Assembly: GCA_014649355.1 (NCBI GenBank)
Contig: BMSW01000003.1
Location: 496,001 to 560,000, forward strand
Direction of reading: 5' to 3'
Origin: Streptomyces althioticus
Lineage (GTDB): Bacteria; Actinomycetota; Actinomycetes; Streptomycetales; Streptomycetaceae
Length of the DNA: 64,000 nt
Shown here: piece by piece, positions 8,503 to 18,441 of the stretch
Numbering within the stretch: the first letter of the stretch is position 1
Layout of the letters: each line of letters starts with the position of its first letter
The notes under the pieces: model-generated
Told to the model about the DNA's origin: nothing
What the model saw: only the letters and a program-made list of their open reading frames with translations
The model's database searches: none
Translations under genes and position numbers: made by a program

Positions 8503-9536
8503 CTCTCCCCCTTCCGCTCGGTCGCGGGGGCCGAGCCGCTGACGGCGCCGGTGGCGGGCAGCGGCAGCAGGGGGCCGCCCATGCTGATCTCGTTGAGGTT
8601 CGCGCGGCCGTCGAGGGTGCGGGTGTCGGGGTTGTAGGCGTTCACGACGTTGCCGGCGGCGAGCGGCGCCACGTCCAGCGCCTCGGCCAGCGAGACCCGT
8701 TGCTCGACGAGGGTGCGGGTGAGGGGGACGAGCCGGTCGACGTTCTTCTTGAGCTCGCCCCGGTTGTCCTCGATGAAGGTCTTCACCTGCCCGAGGGCCT
8801 TGCCGAGTTCCTCGAGCGCGCCGGTGAGGTCGTCCTTGTTGTCGGCGAAGAAGCCGACGACCTCGTCGAGGCGTTCCTGCGCGGTGCGCACGTCGGTGTC
8901 CTTGTCCTTGAGCATGGTGGTGAAGGTCTGGAGGCTGCGGAGCGTGCGGAACAGGTCGCCGCTGCTGCCGTCCAGGGTCTTGGCCGCCTTGCCGAACTCC
9001 TCGACGCTGTCGCCGATGGCCTTGCCGTTGCCGTCGAGGTTGGCCGCGCCGGTCCGCAGCAGGCCGGACAGGGCGCCCTCGGCGTTGGCGCCGTCCGGGC
9101 CGAGCGCGTCGGCGAGATCGGTGATCGAGTCGTAGATCTGGTCGATCTCGACGGGGACGCGGTTGCGGGAGGCGGGCAGGACGGCGCCGTCGGCGAGGGC
9201 GGGGCCGGTGCTGTGGGCGGGCGTGAGCTGCACGTAGCGGTCGGCGACGATGCTGGGGGCGACGACGACGGCCCGCGCGTTCTCGGGGACCTTGATGCCT
9301 TCGTCGAGGCGCAGGTCCACGCGGACGGTGGTGCCCTGGGGCCGCACCGACTCCACCTCGCCGACCCGCACGCCGAGGATGCGCAGGTCGGATCCTGCGT
9401 GGACGCCGACGACGCGGTCGAAGTAGGCGGTGAGGCGCAGGCCGTCGGGGGACAGGGCCGAGGCGGCGGTGAGGCCGCCCGCGGCGAGCACGACCAGGGC
9501 GAGGAGTCCGCCGAGGATCTTTCTGCGTCGGGTCAT
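8499..9536 (-). CDS. mceD: Mce-family subunit, MceD position
   Basis: A 345-residue protein beginning MTRRRKILGG, with a transmembrane helix at about residues 7-27, an MCE domain (LRILGVRVGEVESVRPQGTTV, SIVADRYVQLTPAHSTGPAL) and a coiled-coil-like region (LRSLQTFTTMLKDKDTDVRTAQERL) that should line the lipid tunnel of the Mce hexamer. Both ends overlap neighbours by 4 bp (ATGA). Fourth Mce gene of the operon. Confidence 0.92.
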   Translation of the reverse strand: MTRRRKILGGLLALVVLAAGGLTAASALSPDGLRLTAYFDRVVGVHAGSDLRILGVRVGEVESVRPQGTTVRVDLRLDEGIKVPENARAVVVAPSIVADRYVQLTPAHSTGPALADGAVLPASRNRVPVEIDQIYDSITDLADALGPDGANAEGALSGLLRTGAANLDGNGKAIGDSVEEFGKAAKTLDGSSGDLFRTLRSLQTFTTMLKDKDTDVRTAQERLDEVVGFFADNKDDLTGALEELGKALGQVKTFIEDNRGELKKNVDRLVPLTRTLVEQRVSLAEALDVAPLAAGNVVNAYNPDTRTLDGRANLNEISMGGPLLPLPATGAVSGSAPATERKGER

Positions 9537-10576
9537 CGCGCACCGCTCCCCTGGGCCTTGGCCGGCTGTTTCGGCGGCAGGCATCCGCTCTCGGGCTGGG
9601 ACGTCTCCGGCAGGTAGTCGCGGGGCACGACGCCGCACAGGTAGCTGTCGAACCAGCGGCCGTTGCCGAGGGTGTTGCCGACCAGCCGGTAGTACGGGCC
9701 GACCAGGGCGAGCGTCCTGCCGAGCTGCTCGTTGTTCTTCTCCAGAACGCCGGTGACCCGGCCGAGGGCCTTGAGGGTGGGGCCGAGCTGCTTCTCGTTG
9801 TCCTTCACCAGGCCGCGCAGTTCGGAGCCGAGGTCGCGGCTGCCCTTGAGCAGGGCGCTGATGGCGGCCCGCCGCTTCTTCAGTTCGCCGAGCAGGGAGC
9901 CGCCGTCCTCGATGAGGGTCTCGAAGCTGGACTTCTTGTTCTCCAGCGTCTTGCTGAAGCGGGCGCTGCCCTGGAGGAGCCGGGAGAGTTCCGCGTCGCG
10001 CCTGGAGACGGAGCGGGACAGGTCGGAGAGGCCGGTGGCGGCCTTGCTGACGTGGGGCGGGGAGTCCTTGAAGGTGTCGGAGATGGTCTCGAAGCTCTCC
10101 GCGAGCCGGCGGGTGTCGATGGCGTCGACGGTGCCGCTGAGGTCCTGGAAGGCCTGGGTGACGTCGTAGGGGGAGGTGGTGCGGGTGGACGGGATGCGGC
10201 TGCCGGGGTCCTGCGGCCGGGAGCCGAGCGGGTCGACGGCCAGGTACTTGTCGCCGAGGACGGTCTTGACGGCGATGGCGGCGGTGCTGCGGTCGCCGAT
10301 CCAGGCGTCCTCCACCTCGAAGGACACCTTCACCTTGGCGCCGTCCAGCGCGACGCCGGTGACCTGGCCGACCTTCACGCCGGCGATGCGCACCTCGTCG
10401 CCCTCGTCGAGGCCCGCGGCCTCGGTGAAGTCGGCGCTGTAGCCGGTGCCGCCGGTGAAGGGGAGCCGGTCCGCGCCGTACGCGAGGCCGCCGAGCAGGG
10501 CGAGGGCGAGCAGGCCGGCGATGCCGACGGCGACGGGGTTGCGGTCCTTGACCGGCTTCATGCGCGGGCGTCTCAT
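9533..10576 (-). CDS. mceC: Mce-family subunit, MceC position
   Basis: A 347-residue Mce protein starting MRRPRMKPV, with a helix (AVGIAGLLALALLGGLAYGA), an MCE domain (GDEVRIAGVKVGQVTGVALDG, TVLGDKYLAVDPLG), a helical region and a C-terminal WFDSYLCGVVPRDY motif containing a cysteine, like the MceB-position neighbour (WFNLYLCEA). ATG at 10576 gives an ATGA overlap with the upstream stop. Third Mce gene of the operon. Confidence 0.92.
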   Translation of the reverse strand: MRRPRMKPVKDRNPVAVGIAGLLALALLGGLAYGADRLPFTGGTGYSADFTEAAGLDEGDEVRIAGVKVGQVTGVALDGAKVKVSFEVEDAWIGDRSTAAIAVKTVLGDKYLAVDPLGSRPQDPGSRIPSTRTTSPYDVTQAFQDLSGTVDAIDTRRLAESFETISDTFKDSPPHVSKAATGLSDLSRSVSRRDAELSRLLQGSARFSKTLENKKSSFETLIEDGGSLLGELKKRRAAISALLKGSRDLGSELRGLVKDNEKQLGPTLKALGRVTGVLEKNNEQLGRTLALVGPYYRLVGNTLGNGRWFDSYLCGVVPRDYLPETSQPESGCLPPKQPAKAQGSGAR

Positions 10577-11631
10577 CCGCGGCACCTCGATTCGGTGACG
10601 GCGATACCGGTCGGGGGTTCGGAACCGTCGGAGGTGGTCACGCCGCTCACCCGTGCCTCGCAGAGGTAGAGGTTGAACCACGATCCGTAGGAGGACAGCC
10701 GGGCCAGGGCGGTCATCTTGGCGGGGGTGCGCTCGAGGAAGCTCTCGATCTGCGGGGTGTGGTCGCCGAGGTTGCGGGAGAGGCGGCCCAGTTCGCGGAT
10801 GTCCCGCTTGAGGGGCGCGCGCCCGTCGTCGAGGAGGTCGGCGGTCACGGTGGTCAGGTCGCCCATGGCCGCGACGGCCCGCCCGAGGGGCTTGCGGTCC
10901 TCGTCGAAGCCGGAGACGAGTGCGCGCAGGGTGACGACGAGGTCGTCGAAGCTGTCCTCGCGGTCGTTGAGGGTGTCCAGGACGGTGGTGAGGTTCTTCA
11001 CGACCGCGCCGATCACCTTGTCCTTGGCGGCGACGGTGGTGCTGAGCGAGCCGATGCGGCGGATCAGGCTGTCGACGGTGGCGCCCTCGCCCTGGAGGAC
11101 CTGCACGATGGAGGTGGCGAGTTCGTTGACGTCCTGCGGGGAGAGCCCTTCGAACAGCGGCTTGAAGCCGTTGAAGAGGAGGGTCAGGTCGAGCGCGGGG
11201 GTGGTGCGGTCCAGCGGCACGGTGGCGCCCTCCTCCAGGGTGCCGCCGAGGTCGCCGCTGCCCCGTCCGAGGGACACGTAGCGCTGGCCGACCATGTTGA
11301 GGTACTTCACCGCGGCGGTGGTGGAGCGGGGCAGCCGGCGGTCCTCGCGGACGGTGAACGTGACCTGCGCGAGCCGTCGTTGGACGACGCGTACGTCGGT
11401 CACCTCGCCGACCGTGACGCCGGAGACGCGTACGCTGTCGCCTTCCCGGAGCCCGGTGACGTCGGTGAAGAGGGCCTGGTAGACGCGGCCGCCGCCACCC
11501 GTGCCGGAGCCGGCGACGCCGAGGCCGAGCACGGTGGTGGCGAGGGCGGTCACCACCACGAAGACGAGGGACTTCAGCAGGGGGCCGGTCAGCGAGCGGC
11601 GCCGGGTGTGCCCGGTGTCGGCTCTGGTCAT
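10573..11631 (-). CDS. mceB: Mce-family subunit, MceB position
   Basis: A 352-residue Mce protein with an N-terminal transmembrane helix (SLVFVVVTALATTVLGLGVAG), an MCE domain (GDSVRVSGVTVGEVTDVRVVQ, YLNMVGQRYVSLGRGSG) and a long helical part ending in SYGSWFNLYLCEARV. The ATG at 11631 is within an ATGA overlap with mceA. Second Mce gene; part of the predicted heterohexameric periplasmic tube. Confidence 0.92.
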   Translation of the reverse strand: MTRADTGHTRRRSLTGPLLKSLVFVVVTALATTVLGLGVAGSGTGGGGRVYQALFTDVTGLREGDSVRVSGVTVGEVTDVRVVQRRLAQVTFTVREDRRLPRSTTAAVKYLNMVGQRYVSLGRGSGDLGGTLEEGATVPLDRTTPALDLTLLFNGFKPLFEGLSPQDVNELATSIVQVLQGEGATVDSLIRRIGSLSTTVAAKDKVIGAVVKNLTTVLDTLNDREDSFDDLVVTLRALVSGFDEDRKPLGRAVAAMGDLTTVTADLLDDGRAPLKRDIRELGRLSRNLGDHTPQIESFLERTPAKMTALARLSSYGSWFNLYLCEARVSGVTTSDGSEPPTGIAVTESRCRG

Positions 11632-12893
11632 CCGAGGGTCACCTCCGTACCGCGGTAGACGGGGCCGACGAGGAGGGTGCTCCAGTCGGGCAGGTCGCCG
11701 GGGGCCGCGCCGGCGGCGGGTGCGAGCAGTTCGTTCACGAGGTCGTTCTCCGCCGGGGAGTTGACGGGCCCGAGGTCCTCGGCGGCCGCGGCGGACGCGG
11801 CCCGCGCGGTGGGCCGGGGCAGCGCGCCGACGTACGGCACGGAGGGGCAGCGCGGGCCGCCTCCCGCCTCGTACACCGGGGTGTCGCGGCCGGGGCGGTA
11901 GGCGCCGCGCGCGGCGACGGAGGTGACGTCGACGTGGATGCCGGGCCGGCCGGTGCCCTTGCCGAGCGCCCGGTCCATCGCCGGGACGAACTCGGCGAGG
12001 GTGCGCAGGGTGCACGGGAAGGAGGAGGAGTACTCGGCGAGCAGTTCGAGGGTGGGCCGGCCGGCGGCGGAGAGGCGGATGAGGTTGCGCCGGTTCTCGC
12101 GCAGGAAGGCGGTCACGTCCTCGGCCGTCCGGGTGGTGGCGCCGAGGGCGGAGGCGAGTTCGGCCTCCTTCTCGGCGAGGGTGCCGCTGGTGGTGGTGAA
12201 GTCGGTGAGCGCCGTGAGGATGTCGGGCGCGGCGTCCGCGTAGACGTGGCTGACCTTCACGAGTTCCCTGAGGTCGCGGTTGAGGGCGGGCAGGTGCGGG
12301 TTGAACTCGGCCAGGTGCCGCTCCAGCCGCTCGAGTGTCCGGCCGAGCTGGTCGCCGCGTCCTTCCAGGGCCTGGGAGACGGCGGAGAGGGTCGCGGCTA
12401 GCTTCTGCGGCTGGACGGCGGTGAGCATCGGCAGGACGTCGTCGAGCACCTGCTGGAGTTCGACGGCGTTGGCGGAGCGGTCCTGGGGGATGACGGCTCC
12501 GGCGGCCAGCGGCTCGGGCGAGGGGTTCTCGGGCGGCACCAGGGCCACGAACCGCTCGCCGAACAGCGTGGTCGGCAGCATCTGGGCGCGGACGTCGGAG
12601 GGGACGGCGTCCAGCGTGCCGGGCTTCATGGCGAGGGTGAGGCGGGCGCCGTCGCCGGTGGCGTCGACGGCGCGGACCTCGCCGACGACGACGCCGCGCA
12701 GTTTCACCTCGGCGCCCGGGTGCATCTGGTTGCCGACGCTGCCGGTCTCGACGACCACCGGGTCGGAAGAGGTGAACTTCTTGTCGTAGACGGCGACGGC
12801 CAGCCAGATCAGCAGGGCGGGCACCAGCACGAACACCACTCCGGCGAGCCGGCGGCGCAGCGTGTGTCCTCGGGCTTCCCAGGGTCCGCTCAT
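11628..12893 (-). CDS. mceA: Mce-family subunit, MceA position
   Basis: A 421-residue Mce protein, first of six. It has an N-terminal helix (LAGVVFVLVPALLIWLAVAVY), an MCE domain (about residues 45-135; GAEVKLRGVVVGEVRAVDATG, TTLFGERFVALVPPENP), the usual helical segment and a 90-residue Ala/Pro-rich C-terminus with a GPRCPSVPYVG phrase typical of MceA. It starts one base after the yrbEB stop. In known systems MceA contacts the permease pair and forms part of the hexameric tube. Confidence 0.93.
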   Translation of the reverse strand: MSGPWEARGHTLRRRLAGVVFVLVPALLIWLAVAVYDKKFTSSDPVVVETGSVGNQMHPGAEVKLRGVVVGEVRAVDATGDGARLTLAMKPGTLDAVPSDVRAQMLPTTLFGERFVALVPPENPSPEPLAAGAVIPQDRSANAVELQQVLDDVLPMLTAVQPQKLAATLSAVSQALEGRGDQLGRTLERLERHLAEFNPHLPALNRDLRELVKVSHVYADAAPDILTALTDFTTTSGTLAEKEAELASALGATTRTAEDVTAFLRENRRNLIRLSAAGRPTLELLAEYSSSFPCTLRTLAEFVPAMDRALGKGTGRPGIHVDVTSVAARGAYRPGRDTPVYEAGGGPRCPSVPYVGALPRPTARAASAAAAEDLGPVNSPAENDLVNELLAPAAGAAPGDLPDWSTLLVGPVYRGTEVTLG

Positions 12894-12894
12894 C

Positions 12895-13701
12895 TCACCC
12901 CGCCACCTTCACGGTCGTGGTCGCGCCCCACAGGGCGAGCGACAGGAAGAAGTCGGTGACGCTGATCAGGACGATGGCGTTGCGCACGGACCGTCCGACG
13001 GCGACGCCGACGCCGGCGGGGCCGCCCGAGGCGCGGAAGCCGTAGTAGCAGTGGGCGAGGATCACCATCACGCTGAAGATCAGGACTTTCAGCACGGAGA
13101 GCAGCACGTCCGTCGGGGAGAGGAAGAGGTTGAAGTAGTGGTCGTACGTGCCGCGTGACTGGCCGTTGAACAGCACGGTCACGGTGCGGGAGGCGACGTA
13201 GGAGGAGAGCAGCCCGATCGCGTAGAGCGGGACGATGGCGACGACGCCGGCGATGATGCGGGTGGTGACCAGATAGGGCATGGAGCGGATGCCCATGCCC
13301 TCCAGGGCGTCGACCTCCTCGTTGATGCGCATGGCGCCGAGCTGGGCGGTGAAGCCGGCGCCGACGGTCGCGGAGAGGGCGAGGCCGGCCACCAGGGGGG
13401 CGATCTCCCGGGTGTTGAAGTAGGCGGAGACGAAGCCGGTGAACGCGGCCGTGCCGATCTGGTCGAGGGCCGCGTGGCCCTGGAGTCCGACGACGGTGCC
13501 GGTGAAGAGCGTCATGGCGATCATCACGCCGACGGTGCCGCCGACGACGCCGAGGCCGCCGGAGCCGAAGGCCACCTCGGCCAGCAGGCGCTGCACCTCC
13601 TTGAGGTACCGGCGCAGCGTCCGCGGGATCCACAGCAGGGCCCGCAGGTAGAACAGCAGGTGGTCGCCGGAGCGGTCGAGCAGGGCGAGCGGGGAGGCCA
13701 T
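12895..13701 (-). CDS. yrbEB: ABC transporter permease, YrbEB/MlaE type
   Basis: A 268-residue multi-span membrane protein of the MlaE/YrbE permease family. The family core is visible: LGAMRINEEVDALEGMGI (the conserved EExDALxxxG cytoplasmic coupling motif) and LVTTRIIAGVVAIVPLYA. It pairs with the preceding YrbEA gene to form the permease dimer that the Mkl-type ATPase energises. GAGG lies 4 nt before the ATG. Six bases separate it from yrbEA, and mceA begins one base after its stop. Confidence 0.93.
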   Translation of the reverse strand: MASPLALLDRSGDHLLFYLRALLWIPRTLRRYLKEVQRLLAEVAFGSGGLGVVGGTVGVMIAMTLFTGTVVGLQGHAALDQIGTAAFTGFVSAYFNTREIAPLVAGLALSATVGAGFTAQLGAMRINEEVDALEGMGIRSMPYLVTTRIIAGVVAIVPLYAIGLLSSYVASRTVTVLFNGQSRGTYDHYFNLFLSPTDVLLSVLKVLIFSVMVILAHCYYGFRASGGPAGVGVAVGRSVRNAIVLISVTDFFLSLALWGATTTVKVAG

Positions 13702-13707
13702 CGGACC

Positions 13708-14472
13708 TCAGCCTCCCTTCGGCGGGACGATCTGGAGGTAGACGGCTGTCATCACCATGTTGACGAAGAAGAGCAGGAGGAAGGTGATGACGACGGACTG
13801 GTTGACGGCGTCGCCGACGCCCTTGGGTCCGCCGCGCGGGTTGAGGCCCCGGTAGGCGGCGACGATGCCGGCGATGAACCCGAAGACCAGCGCCTTGAGT
13901 TCGCTGACGTACAGGTCGGGGAGCTGGGCGAGGGCGGAGAAGCTGGAGAGGTAGGCGCCGGGGGTGCCGCCCTGCATGACGACGTTGAAGAAGTAGCCGC
14001 CGAGGATGCCGACGACGGAGACCAGGCCGTTGAGCAGGACCGCGACGCCCATGGCGGCCAGGACGCGGGGCACGACCAGCCGCTGCACCGGGGAGACGCC
14101 CATGACCTCCATGGCGTCGAGTTCCTCGCGGATGGTGCGGGAGCCGAGGTCGGCGCAGATGGCGGAGCCGCCGGCGCCGGCGATGAGCAGGGCGACGATG
14201 AGCGGGCTGGCCTGCTGGACGACGGCGAGGATGCTGGCGCCGCCGGTGAAGGACTGGGCGCCCAGCTGCTGGGTGAGGGAGCCGACCTGGAGGGCGATGA
14301 CGGCGCCGAAGGGGATCGAGACGAGGGCGGCGGGCAGGATCGTCACGCTGGCGACGAACCAGAACTGCTCGGTGAACTCGCGGAACTGGAAGGGTCTTCG
14401 GAAGACGGCGCGGCTGACCTCGGCGGCGAGCGCGAAGAGCCGGCCGGTCTCGCGCAGCGCGCCGGTGATCAT
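13708..14472 (-). CDS. yrbEA: ABC transporter permease, YrbEA/MlaE type
   Basis: A 254-residue MlaE/YrbE permease with five or six hydrophobic segments and the coupling motif DLGSRTIREELDAMEVMGV; the Arg-rich RGLNPRGGPKGVGDAV near the C-terminus is also typical. The start is the ATG at 14472 within an ATGA overlap with the ATPase gene; upstream open frame is shadow. First permease gene of the mce operon. Confidence 0.93.
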   Translation of the reverse strand: MITGALRETGRLFALAAEVSRAVFRRPFQFREFTEQFWFVASVTILPAALVSIPFGAVIALQVGSLTQQLGAQSFTGGASILAVVQQASPLIVALLIAGAGGSAICADLGSRTIREELDAMEVMGVSPVQRLVVPRVLAAMGVAVLLNGLVSVVGILGGYFFNVVMQGGTPGAYLSSFSALAQLPDLYVSELKALVFGFIAGIVAAYRGLNPRGGPKGVGDAVNQSVVITFLLLFFVNMVMTAVYLQIVPPKGG

Positions 14473-15473
14473 GCGCCGCTCCCGGCCACGGGCGCGGTGA
14501 CGGTGGCCGCCGCCGCGTCCCGCGCGTAGGTCTCCCGGATGGCGGAGCGCGCGGCCGGCGGCAGCGTTTCGATCATGCCCATGACACGCTCCCGGCGGCG
14601 TGCGACGGCCCGGCGCGGCGGAAGGCCCGGCGACGGCTCGAGCTGCGGCACGATCACCCGGGGCGCGGCGGGCGTCGCCCGGTCCGCCTCGGCGGCGAGG
14701 GTGGCCGCGTCCTTCTCCTCGGACATCCCGATGGGACCCTCGCGCCGGCCGCCGAGGAACTGGGAGACGACCGGCTCCTCGCTGGTGAGCAGCACCTCGC
14801 GCGGGCCGAAGGTGACCAGCTCGCGCCGGAAGAGCATCCCCATGTTGTCGGGCACGGTGGCGGCGATGTCGAGGTTGTGGGTGACGATCAGCATCGTCGC
14901 GTCGATCTGCGCGTTCAGGTCGATCAGCAGCTGCGAGAGGTAGGCGGTGCGGACCGGGTCGAGCCCGGAGTCCGGCTCGTCGCACAGGATGATCTGCGGG
15001 TCGAGCACGAGCGCGCGGGCCAGCCCGGCCCGCTTGCGCATGCCCCCGCTGATCTCGCCCGGAAGCTTCCCCTCCGCGCCCAGCAGCCCGACGACCTCGA
15101 TCCGCTCCATGACGATGCGGCGGATCTCGGACTCCTTCTTGCGGGTGTGCTCCCGCAGCGGGAAGGCGATGTTGTCGAAAAGGGACAGGGACCCGAAAAG
15201 GGCTCCGTCCTGGAACATGAGACCGAACAGTTTACGGGTCTCGTAGATGTCTTTCTCGGGACTGTTCACCATGTCCACACCGTTGATGAGAACACGGCCC
15301 TTTTCGGGTTTGAGGAGCCCGATGAGCGACTTCAGGAAAACGGTTTTCCCGGTGCCGGAAGGACCCAGCATCACACTGACTTCTCCGGCCGGAAGGGTGA
15401 GTGACACGTCCCGCCAGATGTTCTGCTTGCCGAAGGACTTGGTGAGCCCTTCGACGACTACTTCGATTCCCAT
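14469..15473 (-). CDS. mkl: ATP-binding subunit of the Mce importer (Mkl/MlaF type)
   Basis: A 334-residue ABC ATPase: Walker A GPSGTGKT (residues 37-44), Q-loop region LMFQDGALF, signature ISGGMRKRAGLARAL, Walker B IILCDEPDSGLD and the His switch in VTHNLD. The SGGM signature and DSGLDP are typical of MlaF/Mkl rather than sugar importers. About 95 residues beyond the ATPase core (EGPIGMSEEKDAATL onward) form an extension like mycobacterial Mkl. ATG at 15473 is chosen because GGAGG lies 4 nt upstream; an upstream GTG at 15500 has no such site. Encoded first in the operon, so the promoter lies in 15474-15800. Confidence 0.93.
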   Translation of the reverse strand: MGIEVVVEGLTKSFGKQNIWRDVSLTLPAGEVSVMLGPSGTGKTVFLKSLIGLLKPEKGRVLINGVDMVNSPEKDIYETRKLFGLMFQDGALFGSLSLFDNIAFPLREHTRKKESEIRRIVMERIEVVGLLGAEGKLPGEISGGMRKRAGLARALVLDPQIILCDEPDSGLDPVRTAYLSQLLIDLNAQIDATMLIVTHNLDIAATVPDNMGMLFRRELVTFGPREVLLTSEEPVVSQFLGGRREGPIGMSEEKDAATLAAEADRATPAAPRVIVPQLEPSPGLPPRRAVARRRERVMGMIETLPPAARSAIRETYARDAAAATVTAPVAGSGA

Positions 15474-15727
15474 ATCACCTCCAGCGGACGTCCGTGACAC
15501 ACACCGCGGGCGCGCGCCGCCCTCCGCGACTTGTCACCACGCAGACAACACACCGGGCCCCGCCCCTCCCCGGGGACAGGGCGGGATCTCGGGCCGCCGG
15601 GGGGCGGGGCGGCGCGAGATCCCGCCGACGAACGCCCCGGCCGGCGGGAGGGTGAGGGCCGGGAACACGTCCGTCGTGGCTCCGTCCACCGGGGGCGGCG
15701 GCCAGGAGCCGAGCACCGCACCGGCAC

Positions 15728-15743
15728 GTTACGGCCGAGTAAC
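15728..15743. promoter_or_regulatory. Inverted repeat GTTAC-N6-GTAAC, candidate operator on the mce side
   Basis: The sequence GTTACGGCCGAGTAAC is a 5-bp-arm inverted repeat 255 bp upstream of the ATPase start. It resembles the second site at 16016. The binding protein is unknown; the PucR-type regulator at 19550 is one local candidate. Confidence 0.4.
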
Positions 15744-15931
15744 CTCAGCGGGCAACACCGCATGACGAGTTTTCCGGGAGACCGGCCCACGCCCCGCGGA
15801 ACCTGTCATCGCGGACACAAGAATGCCCTCGGAAACTGTCTGCGGGTGAGCACCTCGTCCCGCCCCGCACGCCCGCCGGGAGGCACCCTTCGGCACCGGC
15901 CGCTCCCTCATTCCTTGACGGCTCGTGATGA

Positions 15932-16708
<777 letters not shown>

Positions 16709-16724
16709 CCGATCCCGCTCGCCC

Positions 16725-16752
16725 CGCCCGGCCGGCCTCCCCCGGCCGGGCG
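16725..16752 (+). terminator. Strong hairpin after the first secreted-protein gene
   Basis: A perfect 11-bp stem, CGCCCGGCCGG with CCGGCCGGGCG, closes a 6-nt loop 17 bp after the stop codon. No U-tract. It probably ends or attenuates the transcript of the 16076 gene before the 16810 gene. Confidence 0.6.
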
Positions 16753-16809
16753 TTCGCGGGCTCCGCCCCGGACCCCACCGACACCGTCCCTGCCGCCGAG
16801 CGGAGTTGT

Positions 16810-18396
16810 ATGAGAGCCCCACGAACCGTCACCCCACGGTCCCGCCGAGCCCGCGCCGCGCTCACCGCGACGGCCGCGTTCGTCGTGCTCGCCGCCCTGG
16901 TCCCGGCCACGGCCTCGGCCGCCGACACCCAGGAGGTCGACGCCGCACTCCCCTACGTCTGCGCGTTCCCCTCGGGGCCGGTTCCCGCGACGGTGCGGAT
17001 CTCCGCGGAGTTCCCGCAGCACACGCGGGCGGGTGAGGCGTTCTCGCCCGCCGGTGTCACCACCGCCGTGGAGCTCCCGGCGGAGGCGGTGGCGGGCCTG
17101 GCGGGGAGCGACGTGACCGAGGTGCGCGCCGTCACGGCGCTCGCCGTCGCCGTCGCCCAGGACGCGGCCACCGCCACGGCGCTCTGGCGGGGCGGCTCCG
17201 CCCCCGCCGCCCTGCCGGAATCCGGGCCGCTGACGCTCACCACGACGGGCGACGTCCCCTCGGTCACGGGGCAGGGCGACGGCGACCTGACCTTCACCGC
17301 GGGCGATCTGGTGCTCGGCCTGACGCCCGGTCCGGCTGACGGCTCCGGCGACGGCGAGGCGACCGGCATACCGGCGGTCGACTGCGCCCTGGCCGAGGAC
17401 GCGCCGGACGACGGGCTGCTGGTCACCGTGCCGGCCGCCCCGGGCCTGCCGGGGACGAGCGCCCCGCCGTCCGCGCCGGCGCCCGACGGGACGTCCCCCG
17501 CGCCGGGGAGCGGACCGCGGGAGCGACAGGAGGGCCGGTCCGGCGGGACGGCGGAGAGCGTGCCGGGGGCCGCCGCCGACCGCGACGTCCCGCCCTGCCG
17601 CTACGGCGAGGACAATCCGCCCACGCCCCTGTCGATCAACGCCTACGTCACGGGCTACGCCAACGTGAAGAAGCAGAAGGCCGCTTCGTACCTTCCGCCG
17701 TCCTGCGTGCTGATCGACGGGGGGGAGTTCCAGTTCCCGATCGACGAACCGCCCGACCCCGAGCGCCTGGTCATGGTGCTGACGACGTACGGCAGGTTCG
17801 ACTACCAGGGACGCCCGGAGACGCCGCCCTACGACAGCACCTTCCTCTCCTTCGACTTCACCCCGGTGAAGGCCACCATGGTGCTGAAGCAGATCGGTCC
17901 GATGAGGATCGACGCACGGATGGAGATGAGCTACTCCGACCTGTTCACGACGACGGTGACCCATGTGCGGGTCCCCCTGATCGCCCAGGTCACCGCGCTC
18001 GAGGTCAACGGCGTCCCCCTGGACGTGGGTCCCTCCTGCCGGACCGAGAAGTCCCTCACCTCCGTCGAACCGGATCCCGCGACGTTCCCCGGCGACCACG
18101 TGGTGCTGTACGGCAAGGCGGAACAGGCCATCGGCGAGGACGTCGTCGGCTACACGCTGCTCACCGGAGGCCCGCTGGCCGGCGAGGTGACCATCCCGGC
18201 CTTCACCGGCTGCGGCACCGGCGGCGAGGACCTCGACCCGCTGCTCACCGCCTCCGTCTCCGGTCCCGGCAACCACATCAAGCAGGTCCAGGGCCAGACC
18301 TGCACCCCCCTCGTCCCGGTGTTCGAGACCCCGGAGACCAGGGGCCAGTGCACGGAGGACCTCCAGCCCTTCCAGATCCCGGTCGCCGAGCGCTGA
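16810..18396 (+). CDS. Secreted two-domain protein, DUF6801-like N-terminus
   Basis: A 528-residue exported protein: signal peptide (AALTATAAFVVLAALVPATASAA), then a domain of about 150 residues beginning LPYVCAFPSGPVPATVRISAEF that I recognise as DUF6801-like. A Pro/Ala/Gly/Ser linker (about residues 210-255) follows, then a Cys-containing C-terminal domain starting VPPCRYGEDNPPTPLSINAYV. Near the end, PAFTGCG... and SVSGPGN resemble the neighbouring 18442 product, suggesting a shared domain. GGAG sits 4 nt before the ATG. No catalytic motif is evident; a lipid- or surface-binding role is only inferred from the mce neighbourhood. Confidence 0.85.
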   Translation: MRAPRTVTPRSRRARAALTATAAFVVLAALVPATASAADTQEVDAALPYVCAFPSGPVPATVRISAEFPQHTRAGEAFSPAGVTTAVELPAEAVAGLAGSDVTEVRAVTALAVAVAQDAATATALWRGGSAPAALPESGPLTLTTTGDVPSVTGQGDGDLTFTAGDLVLGLTPGPADGSGDGEATGIPAVDCALAEDAPDDGLLVTVPAAPGLPGTSAPPSAPAPDGTSPAPGSGPRERQEGRSGGTAESVPGAAADRDVPPCRYGEDNPPTPLSINAYVTGYANVKKQKAASYLPPSCVLIDGGEFQFPIDEPPDPERLVMVLTTYGRFDYQGRPETPPYDSTFLSFDFTPVKATMVLKQIGPMRIDARMEMSYSDLFTTTVTHVRVPLIAQVTALEVNGVPLDVGPSCRTEKSLTSVEPDPATFPGDHVVLYGKAEQAIGEDVVGYTLLTGGPLAGEVTIPAFTGCGTGGEDLDPLLTASVSGPGNHIKQVQGQTCTPLVPVFETPETRGQCTEDLQPFQIPVAER

Positions 18397-18441
18397 GCCG
18401 ACCGGACCGGCAGCCCCCTCCCCACGAGAAAGGCCACCACC

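Noticed and set aside
7342..9543. A single 733-residue protein covering two Mce genes
   Set aside because: The N-terminal half of that frame is out of phase with the real MceD coding sequence and Arg/Pro-rich; the ATG at 8502 sits in the ATGA overlap expected of this operon.
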